DNA of 64,000 bases from JANQIO01 sp038746745 (GTDB lineage: Bacteria > Pseudomonadota > Gammaproteobacteria > Pseudomonadales > Halieaceae), in contig JBCDKJ010000011.1 in assembly GCA_038746745.1 (NCBI GenBank), positions 1 through 64,000 of the forward strand, given 5' to 3'. Below the pieces are notes generated by a model that saw only the letters and a program-made list of their open reading frames with translations, was not told the origin of the DNA and did no database searches. Shown here piece after piece: positions 44,998 through 52,603 of this stretch (position 1 is the first letter of the stretch; each line of letters opens with the position of its first letter). The position numbers were made by a program, and so were the translations under genes.

Positions 44998-46727
44998 CAG
45001 GGATCAGCCTGCTCTGCCAGGCGAATGCGAGCGTAATTGAAGTTTGGGTCGCCGCCTATGCGACTGCGGCGCACCCCCTCAAGTCGCTTGTCCTGTGCGT
45101 AAATAAAGCCGCGTTCGTATTGAGGGAGCACTACGACATCGTCGTGAATGATGGTTTGCAACTGGGCGAACAGCTGGTTACGTTGCTGCGCGTCCGTAGT
45201 TTTCTGGGCCTCGATTACCAGAGCATCATAGCGCGGGTTGCTATAGCGGCCTCGATTGTTCAGATTCCAGGAGGCAAACAGGTCGGCGAAGGTCATAGCG
45301 TCGTTGTAGTCCGGGCCCCATCCCGCGCCCACCAGGTTGTAGTCGCCGGCGCTCATTTTGGCCAGTCGCTGTTTGAAAATCTGTCGATCCAGGCGGATAT
45401 CCAGCCCCAGGTTCCTCGCCATCACGTTCTGGAAATGCTCTCCCTGCTTATTGGCACTAGCGCTGTCGCTCAGCAGTAGCGTCAGCGGTGGGATTTCATC
45501 CAGGCCCAGCTCCTGCTTGGCCTGGGCCAGATACCTGCGCCCCAGCTCAAGATTGAGTTCGGGTTTCTCCGGTGGATACTGGGCTTGCAGACTGAGACCG
45601 TTATCACCGCGCAGCCAGGCAGGAAACACTGTGTAGGCGGGGACATTGCCAGGTACAGCAATGACTTTGTAGGTGAGCTCCGCTACATCGTAAACGCTCT
45701 GCATGGCGCGCCTCAGCGCCAGGTTTCCTGTGGGTTGTTGTGGCCGGTGATTGAAACCGATGTAAAAAACAGTACCGTCTCGGTGAGACTTCAGCTTTTG
45801 TCGCCGCTGCAATGCCATCTTCATGGCCGAGAGGTCCAGTTCAGTCGCCATGGCGACCTTGTCATCCATAAACAGGTTAAAGCGCGCGTTGGCGTCTGAG
45901 GTGAAGTACGGCGCATTGATCGCATTCAGCGCTACCTCATCGCTACGCCAGTAATGCGGGTTTTTCTCAAAACGCATGGCGGCGCCGTGCACCCACTCTG
46001 TCAGTATGTAGGGTCCGTTTGAGATCAGGTTCTCTGCCTCCGCAGCGTAGAGACGACCCTGCTCATTGAAAAAGTCTTCGCGCACTGGGCGAAAGCTGAT
46101 GAAGGTGATGAGGTCCAGGAAATAGGCGGTGGGAGAGACGAGCTCAGCCACCAGTGTGTAGTCATCAATAGCCTTTACGCCCAGGGATTCCGGCGGCAGA
46201 TCGCCTGCAATAATGGACTCGCCATTGATAAGCGTGCGCATGAGAAAGGCGTATTCGGACGCGCTCAGCGGATTGACTACCTGCTGCCAGGCAAACACAA
46301 AGTCATGCGCTGTTACGGGTTTGCCATCGCTCCAGCGGGCGTCCTGCCGTAACCAGAACGTGGCCTTCGTATCGGTGAGTTCCCAGCGCTCCGCGACGCC
46401 CGCGGCGAGATTGTTGTTTTCATCGAGGGTAAGCAGCCCCTCGGAAATATGGTCCAGCACCATGAAGCTGATCTGGTCAGTGGCTCTGATGCTGCTGAGA
46501 TACTGTGGTTCTTCCCGTATCGCGATGGCGATTTCTCTGTTGGCAGGATCAATTGCTGGGGGGACGGCGTAGGCGGGTAGCGCCATGCCCGCCGCGACGA
46601 CTGCCATCAAACTGGCATGTCTAACCTGACGACCAATGATCGAAGTTAGAGTGCGCAACCAGCGCAGGCTGCATCCTTTCAGACAGGCGGAGTCCGCCTG
46701 CCGCCAATAGGTGGTCAATAACGTCAC
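44997..46727 (-). CDS. oppA: Peptide ABC transporter substrate-binding protein (OppA type)
   Basis: SBP family 5 (cluster C) binding protein, about 576 residues from a GTG that overlaps the rpiA stop by 4 bases. The hydrophobic signal segment lies at about 40-54 (LMAVVAAGMALPAYA), so the true start may be later, for instance a TTG or the ATG near residue 41. ISEGLLTLDENNNLAAGVAERWE and FTWxxAVNP-like FAWQQVVNPLSASEYAF match oligopeptide-binding proteins of the OppA/MppA group. There is no lipobox, so it is a free periplasmic protein. Confidence 0.92.
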   Translation of the reverse strand: MTLLTTYWRQADSACLKGCSLRWLRTLTSIIGRQVRHASLMAVVAAGMALPAYAVPPAIDPANREIAIAIREEPQYLSSIRATDQISFMVLDHISEGLLTLDENNNLAAGVAERWELTDTKATFWLRQDARWSDGKPVTAHDFVFAWQQVVNPLSASEYAFLMRTLINGESIIAGDLPPESLGVKAIDDYTLVAELVSPTAYFLDLITFISFRPVREDFFNEQGRLYAAEAENLISNGPYILTEWVHGAAMRFEKNPHYWRSDEVALNAINAPYFTSDANARFNLFMDDKVAMATELDLSAMKMALQRRQKLKSHRDGTVFYIGFNHRPQQPTGNLALRRAMQSVYDVAELTYKVIAVPGNVPAYTVFPAWLRGDNGLSLQAQYPPEKPELNLELGRRYLAQAKQELGLDEIPPLTLLLSDSASANKQGEHFQNVMARNLGLDIRLDRQIFKQRLAKMSAGDYNLVGAGWGPDYNDAMTFADLFASWNLNNRGRYSNPRYDALVIEAQKTTDAQQRNQLFAQLQTIIHDDVVVLPQYERGFIYAQDKRLEGVRRSRIGGDPNFNYARIRLAEQADP

Positions 46728-47398
46728 TGAGGCAGCAGCGTTTCTACGCCATCGGCTGTGCCCAGCAGCATGACATCAGCGGGGCGATGGGCAAACAAAC
46801 CATTGGTAACCACGCCCACAATGCTGTTGATGGCTTGCTCCGTTTCCAGCGGCGTAGCAATCGGGAAGTTGAACACGTCGAGAATGATGTTGCCGTTGTC
46901 GGTGACCGTACCCTCTCGGTAGACCGGGTCGCCGCCCATCTTTACCAACTGCCGCGCTACATGGCTTCGCGCCATGGGAATGACTTCAACCGGGAGCGGG
47001 AAGTCTCCTAGGGTGGGAACCAGTTTGGATGCGTCGGCAATGCAGATAAATTCGCGTGCGACCGCGGCGACAATTTTCTCGCGCGTCAGTGCTGCGCCGC
47101 CGCCTTTGATCAGTTGCAGGCTTTTATTGCTCTCATCGGCCCCATCAACGTAGAAGTCGACCTTGTCTACGCTATTGAGATCAAAGACCGGGATACCGTG
47201 TTGTTTGAGCCGCTGCGCGGATTGTTCTGAGCTGGCCACCGTCGCCTCTACCTGACCAGCGATATCACCCAGGTAATCAATGAAGTGATTCGCCGTGGAA
47301 CCGGTGCCGATACCTATTACGGTATCGCGCTCAAGCTGGGGCTGGATTCGTGCGAGTGCGGCTGCTGCTACAGCCCGTTTCATTTCGTCCTGGTTCAA
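46724..47398 (-). CDS. rpiA: Ribose-5-phosphate isomerase A
   Basis: Interconverts ribose 5-phosphate and ribulose 5-phosphate. The 224-residue protein has IGIGTGSTANHFID near residue 27, FYVDGADESNKSLQLIKGGGAALTREKI near 83 and VTDNGNIILD near 165, the active-site loops of RpiA. The start is TTG at 47398: the resulting MNQDEMKRAV aligns with the MTQDELKKAV of the E. coli enzyme, while the next ATG would lose five residues. It is divergent from ilvA, as in Pseudomonas, and joined to oppA by a 4-base overlap. Confidence 0.96.
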   Translation of the reverse strand: MNQDEMKRAVAAAALARIQPQLERDTVIGIGTGSTANHFIDYLGDIAGQVEATVASSEQSAQRLKQHGIPVFDLNSVDKVDFYVDGADESNKSLQLIKGGGAALTREKIVAAVAREFICIADASKLVPTLGDFPLPVEVIPMARSHVARQLVKMGGDPVYREGTVTDNGNIILDVFNFPIATPLETEQAINSIVGVVTNGLFAHRPADVMLLGTADGVETLLPQ

Positions 47399-47596
47399 AC
47401 GCGGGAGGCCTCTGCGTTACAGCGTCAATGTGGCTGCATTATAGGCAGAGGGGCGCCGCTGAAACAGCATGGGGTCGCAGCGACCTTCGTGGATACGGTC
47501 GGGAACGGCACAGGCTGCAAATGTCAGCCTGCTCGATTAGTATGGCGTCCGTATTTTAAAGCCACTCCATACTTGTTTACAGTCGGCCTAGCCCAC

Positions 47597-49117
47597 ATGC
47601 CACAGTCCTACGTTAAGAAGATACTTGAGTCACGCGTCTACGACGTGGCCCGGGAAACCCCGATTGATCACGCGCGTCTGCTGTCTGAGCGGTTGGATAA
47701 TCGCGTTCTGATCAAGCGGGAGGACCTGCAGCCGGTATTTTCTTTCAAGCTACGCGGCGCCTATAACAAGCTTAGCCGCCTCAGTGATGAACAACGTGAG
47801 CGGGGCGTGATCGCAGCTTCCGCAGGAAATCATGCACAGGGGCTCGCCTATGCCGCCAACCGTCTGGGAGTGAAAGCGACAATTGTTATGCCGCTGACGA
47901 CGCCGGGTATCAAGGTGCAGGGCGTGAAGTCTCACGGTGCAAAAGTTGTGCTGCATGGCGACACCTTCGACGAGGCATCAGCCTACGCGCAGAACCTGGT
48001 TGAGGAGCGCAGTCTGACCTACGTGCCTCCCTATGACGATCCAGACGTAATCGCTGGCCAGGGCACGGTAGGTATGGAGATCGTGCGTCAACATCCCGAT
48101 CCCATTGAGGCGATTTTCGTGCCAGTCGGAGGAGGTGGGCTTTTAGCGGGTATCGCTGCCTACGTTAAGTACGTGCGGCCTGACATCAAGCTGATTGGTG
48201 TCGAGCCGGAGGACGCTGCCTGCCTTGCCGCCGCTATGGCAAAAGGCCGGCGAGTGAAGCTTAAGGAAGTCGGTATTTTTGCCGACGGTGTGGCGGTTGC
48301 GCAAATCGGCAAGGAGCCTTTTCGCATTGTGCGTGAGATCGTGGACGAGGTGATCACTGCGTCTACTGATGAAATGTGCGCTGCGATCAAAGATATGTTC
48401 GAAGACACGCGCTCTATCGCTGAGCCCGCTGGCGCCATCGCCCTCGCGGGGTTGAAGAAGTATGTGGAGAACACCGGCGTCAGTGGCAAAACGCTGTTGG
48501 CGATACACAGTGGTGCCAACACCAATTTCGATCGCCTGCGTTATATCTCTGAGCGCACAGAGATTGGCGAGAAGAGAGAGATCGTGCTCAGCGTGGCCAT
48601 ACCGGAACGTCCGGGCAGCTTTAAGGCGTTTTGCGCTGCACTGGGTAAGCGCAGCATCACCGAGTTTAACTACCGTTACGCCGGTCGCACCGTCGATGCG
48701 CATATTTTTGTTGGCGTGAAAGTGGCGGAGGGCTATGCGCAGGCCGACGAAGTGATAGCGCCGCTGCGCGAGCAGGGCTATGACGTCGTTGACATGACCA
48801 ACAATGAACTGGCCAAGCTCCACGTGCGGCATATGGTGGGCGGCACAACGCCAAACTCTCTGGTTAATGAGCGAGTTTTCCGGGTCGAGTTTCCCGAACG
48901 GCCCGGCGCTCTAATGAACTTTCTCAACAAGCTTGGCAAGCGATGGAACATTTCCTTGTTCCATTATCGCAGCCACGGTGCTGCCTACGGCAGGGTGCTG
49001 GTAGGGCTGCAGATTGACGACAGTGAGCACGCAGACGTTCTCGCTGCGTTGCGACGCACGGAGTATCGCTTTTGGGAAGAAACAGAAAACCCGGCTTATC
49101 AAATGTACCTGGGGTAA
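47597..49117 (+). CDS. ilvA: Threonine deaminase (threonine ammonia-lyase), biosynthetic
   Basis: PLP enzyme converting threonine to 2-oxobutyrate, the first step toward isoleucine. The 506-residue protein has the PLP lysine K51 in FSFKLRGAYNK, SAGNHAQG near residue 75, VPVGGGGLLAG near 175, and two C-terminal ACT-like regulatory domains (about 325-500; PERPGSF and PERPGAL repeats) that bind isoleucine and valine. The frame is open back to 47285 but overlaps rpiA there; ATG 47597 gives the usual start. It shares a 198-base divergent promoter region with rpiA. Confidence 0.96.
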   Translation: MPQSYVKKILESRVYDVARETPIDHARLLSERLDNRVLIKREDLQPVFSFKLRGAYNKLSRLSDEQRERGVIAASAGNHAQGLAYAANRLGVKATIVMPLTTPGIKVQGVKSHGAKVVLHGDTFDEASAYAQNLVEERSLTYVPPYDDPDVIAGQGTVGMEIVRQHPDPIEAIFVPVGGGGLLAGIAAYVKYVRPDIKLIGVEPEDAACLAAAMAKGRRVKLKEVGIFADGVAVAQIGKEPFRIVREIVDEVITASTDEMCAAIKDMFEDTRSIAEPAGAIALAGLKKYVENTGVSGKTLLAIHSGANTNFDRLRYISERTEIGEKREIVLSVAIPERPGSFKAFCAALGKRSITEFNYRYAGRTVDAHIFVGVKVAEGYAQADEVIAPLREQGYDVVDMTNNELAKLHVRHMVGGTTPNSLVNERVFRVEFPERPGALMNFLNKLGKRWNISLFHYRSHGAAYGRVLVGLQIDDSEHADVLAALRRTEYRFWEETENPAYQMYLG

Positions 49118-49609
49118 ACCCTTCAGTAGTCCAATTCTCTTAATTCGAAGCCCCTACTTCGCTCTCGCTCCAGTGAATACGCGGGTCACAAAAGTTATCC
49201 CCAACGCTAGCTTCCACTTGCATTTTTGATCCGATGACATACACTCGAACCAGTTTTGTGGCAAATTACCAAAAATCGTAGTTGCGATAAGCCTTAGCTC
49301 AGATGCTAGTGCTGTCAGTAGCAGCTATCAAATGCTGACAGGTTGGAAAGCCAGACAGCCAATAAAAAGAGTATGTATCCCACAAACTGGCCTGCCCAGC
49401 CCGCAGGGCGGTCACAGAGATGTCTGCTTTTGTCTCCGCGTTTGTACCCGCGTTAAAGGTTGGACCCAATCAAAAGTTGGAACTGATCAAGGGAGTGGTG
49501 GCAATGACAGATGTATTCAGGGTGTATGAAATGGCTGCGTAGTGCGTGAAGCGTGTTGCAATAACGTCGCGCCCAAAAGCAGCCACCGAGTGATGAGGGC
49601 AAAGAAAAA
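49118..49609. other. Intergenic region with no supported gene
   Basis: About 490 bases between ilvA and the small ORF at 49610. It is less GC-rich than its surroundings. An inverted repeat CTGTCAG/CTGACAG (49312-49341, 16-base loop) could form a weak hairpin without a following T tract. Tiny reading frames exist but none has convincing codon use or homology. I see no tRNA. Confidence 0.6.
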
Positions 49610-49771
49610 GTGAATAAAAAGCCAGATTTATTAGTCGTGCTAATGGCTGCTTTTGGCATTGGTATCGTCGTCACCTTGATGGTACCAATGAGTTCCAGCG
49701 AGTCTGTCGCAGAACCTGCGTCTGCACTGCAGGCAGGCGTGCTTACTTCAGCCGACGTTGCTGCAGACTAG
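49610..49771 (+). CDS. Small predicted membrane protein (53 aa), hypothetical
   Basis: GTG at 49610 starts a 53-codon frame ending with TAG at 49771. The peptide begins MNKKPDLL, then has one hydrophobic segment of about 19 residues (VVLMAAFGIGIVVTLMVPM), then a polar Ala/Ser/Glu-rich tail. GAGG lies about 12 bases upstream. The positive-inside start followed by a single membrane span looks like a real small membrane protein. It converges on the cyclo-ligase gene and overlaps its end by 29 bases. No family recognised. Confidence 0.45.
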   Translation: MNKKPDLLVVLMAAFGIGIVVTLMVPMSSSESVAEPASALQAGVLTSADVAAD

Positions 49772-50360
49772 CGATAACGCTGTCCCCCTGGCGTTTAACC
49801 GCGCCTCTCTCTGTCATAACCTGCATCAGCACTGTGTCCCAGGGCTCGCTGGGTATCAACTCTTCTCGCTGGCAACTGTGTGCAATCCCAACGAGCTTGG
49901 GCCTGGGCACTGAGCCGAAACATCGATCGTAAAAACCACCTCCCATACCCAGGCGCACGCCCGTTGAGGTGAAGCCCACCAGTGGCGTAAAGACGACATC
50001 GAGGCTTGTGGGGTGTATCGCCAAGCGAGCCGGAAGAGGCTCTAGAGTGCCAAAATGTCCCCGTTTCAGGGAGTCGCCTTGATAATAAGGCGCAAACTCC
50101 ATCCGCAGATCTGCGCGAATTCGAGGCAGATAAACCTGTTTACCCAGCGCCCTGCAACGTCGCAACAGTAGCGCTGTAGCGACCTCTCCATCTGTCGCCA
50201 TGTATAGCGCCACACGGTTCGCAGCACAAAACCATGCTGTTCGCGCAACGTGCGCGGTAATAAGAGCCGCATGTCTACGCTGACTGGCCAGACTTAAGCC
50301 ACGCCGGCGCGCGCGCAATTTCCTGCGCAGCGCTTTCTTTTCCATCGCGATATCTGTCAT
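49743..50360 (-). CDS. 5-formyltetrahydrofolate cyclo-ligase
   Basis: ATP-dependent conversion of 5-formyl-THF to 5,10-methenyl-THF (YgfA/Fau type). From the ATG at 50360 (MTDIAMEKK) it is 205 residues; a further 15 codons are open upstream. Basic N-terminus with LRRKLRARRRGLS, then VYLPRI near 94 and the ATP-binding loop GVRLGMGGGFYDR near 150. It is the gene normally found downstream of zapA and 6S RNA, and that order is kept here, although a long repeat array intervenes. Confidence 0.93.
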   Translation of the reverse strand: MTDIAMEKKALRRKLRARRRGLSLASQRRHAALITAHVARTAWFCAANRVALYMATDGEVATALLLRRCRALGKQVYLPRIRADLRMEFAPYYQGDSLKRGHFGTLEPLPARLAIHPTSLDVVFTPLVGFTSTGVRLGMGGGFYDRCFGSVPRPKLVGIAHSCQREELIPSEPWDTVLMQVMTERGAVKRQGDSVIASLQQRRLK

Positions 50361-50429
50361 ACCATGCCCACAGAACCAGTCTAAGCCCTGCGACTCCCCA
50401 AACAAGCGCGGAAAAAAAGAAAAGTAGCG

Positions 50430-50888
50430 TAGCGCCTCGATAAAGATAGAGAGCGAAGAACCACAGCGCTAGAACAAAAGAAAGGCGACCTAGCGCCTCA
50501 TCAAGCACAGAGGGCACACACCCCAAGCGGTAGAACGATGGAACGGTAAAGTAGCGCCTCGATAACGGTAGAGGGCAAACACCCCAAGCGGTCCTAAGAA
50601 AAGCAGCGCCTCGATAACGATAGAGGGTGAAAACCCCAAGCGATAGAAAAAAAAACAGTGAAGTAGCGCCTCAACAACCACCGAGGGCAACAACCCCAAG
50701 CGATAGAACAAAAGAATGGCGACCTAGCGCCTCGATAACCATAGAGGGCAAGCACCCCAAGCGGTCCTAAGAAAAGTAGCGCCTCAACAACCACCAAGGG
50801 CAACAACCCCAAGCGATAAAACAAAAGAAAGGCGACCTAGCGCCTCAACAACCACCGAGGGCAACAACCCCAAGCGGCCCTAATAAAA
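50430..50888 (-). repeat. Eight-unit degenerate repeat array downstream of 6S RNA
   Basis: Eight imperfect direct repeats, each opening on the plus strand with (T/C)AGCGCCTC and containing GAGGGC and CCCCAAGCG. Unit starts are near 50430, 50491, 50552, 50604, 50664, 50725, 50777 and 50838, giving lengths of 61, 61, 52, 60, 61, 52, 61 and 51. Long units carry a GATAGAACAAAAG-like tail and short ones GGTCCTAAGAAAA. The last unit ends exactly at the 3' end of the 6S RNA gene. Lengths not divisible by three argue against coding. On the minus strand GGCG-CTAGGT-CGCC followed by T-rich sequence resembles weak terminators. Confidence 0.88.
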
Positions 50889-51068
50889 GGAACTACCCGG
50901 CGTACCGCTGAGAACGGTGCCCTTGAACCCGATGGTTCAAGGCGGTGGTCACTGCACTGAATTAGGCTTCCCGACTTGCGGTCCTGCACATCATCAGCGG
51001 CTAGCAACCCCCTGGGGTGGTATTATCGGGTAGAGAACGAGTTCTCTGGCGAGCACACCAGGCATCCC
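50889..51068 (-). ncRNA. ssrS: 6S RNA
   Basis: A 180-base RNA that binds sigma-70 RNA polymerase and mimics an open promoter. Evidence: it lies between zapA and the 5-formyl-THF cyclo-ligase gene, its conserved place. The hairpin CCTTGAACC-ATC-GGGTTCAAGG is nearly the one in E. coli 6S RNA. Ends GGGATGCCTGGTGT (5') and ACGCCGGGTAGTTCC (3') pair over about 14 bp as the closing stem. CCGATAATACCAC matches the start of the central bubble region. TATACT sits 6 bases before the proposed 5' end. Confidence 0.92.
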
Positions 51069-51074
51069 GTCGGA

Positions 51075-51080
51075 AGTATA
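51075..51080 (-). promoter_or_regulatory. -10 element of the 6S RNA promoter
   Basis: TATACT on the minus strand, six bases before the inferred 6S RNA 5' end at 51068. The expected -35 position (about 51098-51103) reads CGGCAA, a weak match. A tandem hairpin array begins directly beyond it, at 51105. Confidence 0.65.
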
Positions 51081-51104
51081 GTGCAATGTAGAGTGTATTG
51101 CCGA

Positions 51105-51209
51105 CCTGCGCTTTTAGCGCTCCTGCCTGCGCTTTTAGCGCTCCTGCCTGCGCTTTTAGCGCTCCTGCCTGCGCTTTTAGCGCTCCTGCCTGCGCTTTTA
51201 GCGCTCCTG
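51105..51209. repeat. Five perfect 21-bp tandem repeats upstream of 6S RNA
   Basis: Five head-to-tail copies of a 21-bp unit at 51105, 51126, 51147, 51168 and 51189. Each unit contains GCGCTTTTAGCGC, a palindrome able to form a 5-bp hairpin (GCGCT/AGCGC, 3-base loop) on either strand. The copies are identical, implying recent expansion or strong homogenisation. The array ends about 37 bases upstream of the 6S start and lies in the zapA-ssrS gap. As 21 is divisible by three, open frames through the array are expected by chance and are not genes. Confidence 0.95.
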
Positions 51210-51275
51210 TAAGAAGGCACATTGAACAAACTGTGCGTCTAGCAGGTCCGGCGAAACCTGAACTCTTGACAGGCC

Positions 51276-51611
51276 TCAGCCAATCTCCATCTGGCGCAGG
51301 GAGAAAATCGCTTCGTCGATTTTCCGAGACAGAGCTGATACCTCATTATCATCTACAGGCTCGCCTGACGCTGTAGCTTCACCGGCAATCTGCTCAGGCT
51401 CTGAGGCTTGCAGCAACTCGTGACTGATGTTGAGCGCCGCCATGACGGCAATGCGCTCCAGGCCAATCACCTTGCCTGTTTCGCGAATTAAGCGCATTTG
51501 CTTGTCAAGGTACGACGCTGACACAATCAGCTCCGCCTCCTGTTCCGGCGGACAGGCAACCTGATAGTCTTTATCGAGAATACTCACGGTAACGGTGCGC
51601 GCTTTGCTCAC
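51276..51611 (-). CDS. zapA: Cell division protein ZapA
   Basis: Small Z-ring-associated protein that crosslinks FtsZ filaments. The 111-residue protein has the N-terminal VTVSILDKDYQVACPPEQEAEL segment (about 7-28), a dimerisation core with YLDKQMRLIRETGKVIGLERIAVMAALNISHELL, and a C-terminal helix that forms a coiled coil. It overlaps the upstream small gene by 4 bases and is followed by the 21-bp repeats and 6S RNA. Confidence 0.95.
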   Translation of the reverse strand: MSKARTVTVSILDKDYQVACPPEQEAELIVSASYLDKQMRLIRETGKVIGLERIAVMAALNISHELLQASEPEQIAGEATASGEPVDDNEVSALSRKIDEAIFSLRQMEIG

Positions 51612-51817
51612 GTGTCCGCCTCCAGTCCGCGCAGGCGCTGCAACATGTCCTCAACCTGGCTCTTTGCGAGCGCGTTGCGCTCTATAAGGGAGTCTCTCTC
51701 GTCCGCCCAACCTCGAATTTCCGCCTTGAGGGTGACGTTCTCGCGATTTAATTGGGCGCAGAGCTTGATAAGATCGTCTATCTTCTGCTCTAGCACCTTA
51801 AACTGCGTCTCTGGCAT
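51608..51817 (-). CDS. TIGR02449-type small coiled-coil protein (ZapB-like)
   Basis: A 69-residue, almost entirely helical protein with heptad spacing (VLEQKIDDLIKLCAQLNRENVTLKAE) expected to form a coiled-coil dimer. Genes of this family sit directly before zapA in many gammaproteobacteria and have been compared with ZapB. The ATGA overlap with zapA supports joint translation. Role in division is inferred from context. Confidence 0.86.
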   Translation of the reverse strand: MPETQFKVLEQKIDDLIKLCAQLNRENVTLKAEIRGWADERDSLIERNALAKSQVEDMLQRLRGLEADT

Positions 51818-51958
51818 CGCGGTTGAATCTCGTATGGCGTCAGGTGTTATAGGCTTTGTGCATTGACTACTATAGAGCCGGCTTCAGGGTAGGTCAATTC
51901 ACTAAACCACTGGAATATCAACAACCTGCCAGCGCTTTCACGAAAAAGATAGAAGAAA

Positions 51959-52555
51959 ATGAGCGACATATTTCCAAGCGATGGCCTGGCCCTGGACTTT
52001 GATGATTTTGCCAATCAGTTGTTGGCTGAGGGTGCAGAGCAGTCCCCCTCTTATTTGCACGGTGGTCTTTGCGGAATCTATGCAGGCGCGGGCCCGGTGA
52101 CTGCTGAAGACTGTTTGGCAGCCGCGGCGCAGGCGCTGGAACTGGCGCTGCATGGTGAATTGGCGGAGAGTTGTCTAACCCTGGCGGATATCAGTCGACG
52201 CGCAATGCAGGATGAGGGCTTCGACTTTCAGCTGTTTTTGCCCGGGGATGAACTGGAGATGGAGCAGCGTGTGCAGGCACTGGCAGACTGGTGTCGAGGG
52301 TTTCTTGCGGCTTATGCGCTTGTCGTTTCAGAGGAGCGCGCCGGGCTTGGTGAAGAGACTGGCGAGGTGCTGCGCGATGTCGCCGCGATTGCCGAGGCCG
52401 GTCACGATGAAGACGCCGAAGAAGAAGCAGCAGAGAGCGATTTTTTTGAGCTCACAGAGTACCTTAGGTTTGCCTGCCTCAACCTGTTTATGAACCGTTT
52501 GGCGGAGCTTGAGGATGCTGACGCAGCCTCTGCACCGCAGCAGCTGCCCTCTTAA
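51959..52555 (+). CDS. UPF0149 (YgfB/YecA) family protein
   Basis: A 198-residue acidic helical protein. SPSYLHGGLCGIYAG near residue 28 and DWCRGFLAAYALV near 108 are the family hallmarks, and the C-terminus with SDFFELTEYLRFACLNLFMNRL is well conserved. The family's function is not settled. It is divergent from the zapA pair and stands before ubiH; the pepP gene normally found between them is missing here. Confidence 0.92.
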   Translation: MSDIFPSDGLALDFDDFANQLLAEGAEQSPSYLHGGLCGIYAGAGPVTAEDCLAAAAQALELALHGELAESCLTLADISRRAMQDEGFDFQLFLPGDELEMEQRVQALADWCRGFLAAYALVVSEERAGLGEETGEVLRDVAAIAEAGHDEDAEEEAAESDFFELTEYLRFACLNLFMNRLAELEDADAASAPQQLPS

Positions 52556-52603
52556 GTACGTCGAAGAACACCACTAGGGCTGAAGTGTTATGAAGAAGAT
52601 GCC

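Noticed and set aside
47285..47596. 104-codon N-terminal extension of IlvA
   Set aside because: It overlaps rpiA on the other strand and the region holding the divergent promoters; the ATG at 47597 gives the family start.
49504..49542. 12-codon frame MTDVFRVYEMAA as a leader peptide
   Set aside because: A reasonable ribosome site exists but there is no attenuator hairpin or regulatory codon run after it, so chance cannot be excluded.
50275..50824. Several minus-strand open frames with a repeated FYRLG...VVVEALL pattern
   Set aside because: They arise from the 51-61-bp repeats below the 6S RNA gene. Unit lengths are not multiples of three, so the pattern hops between frames, and there is no ribosome site or family match.
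50430..51209. CRISPR array
   Set aside because: There are no unique spacers between repeats: one array is head-to-tail without spacers and the other is degenerate along its whole unit. No cas genes lie in the window.
50976..51376. Open frames through the 21-bp repeats (ALKAQAG or LPALLAL periodic peptides)
   Set aside because: A 21-bp unit without stops gives long frames on both strands by chance. They overlap the 6S RNA promoter and gene and lack any start signal.
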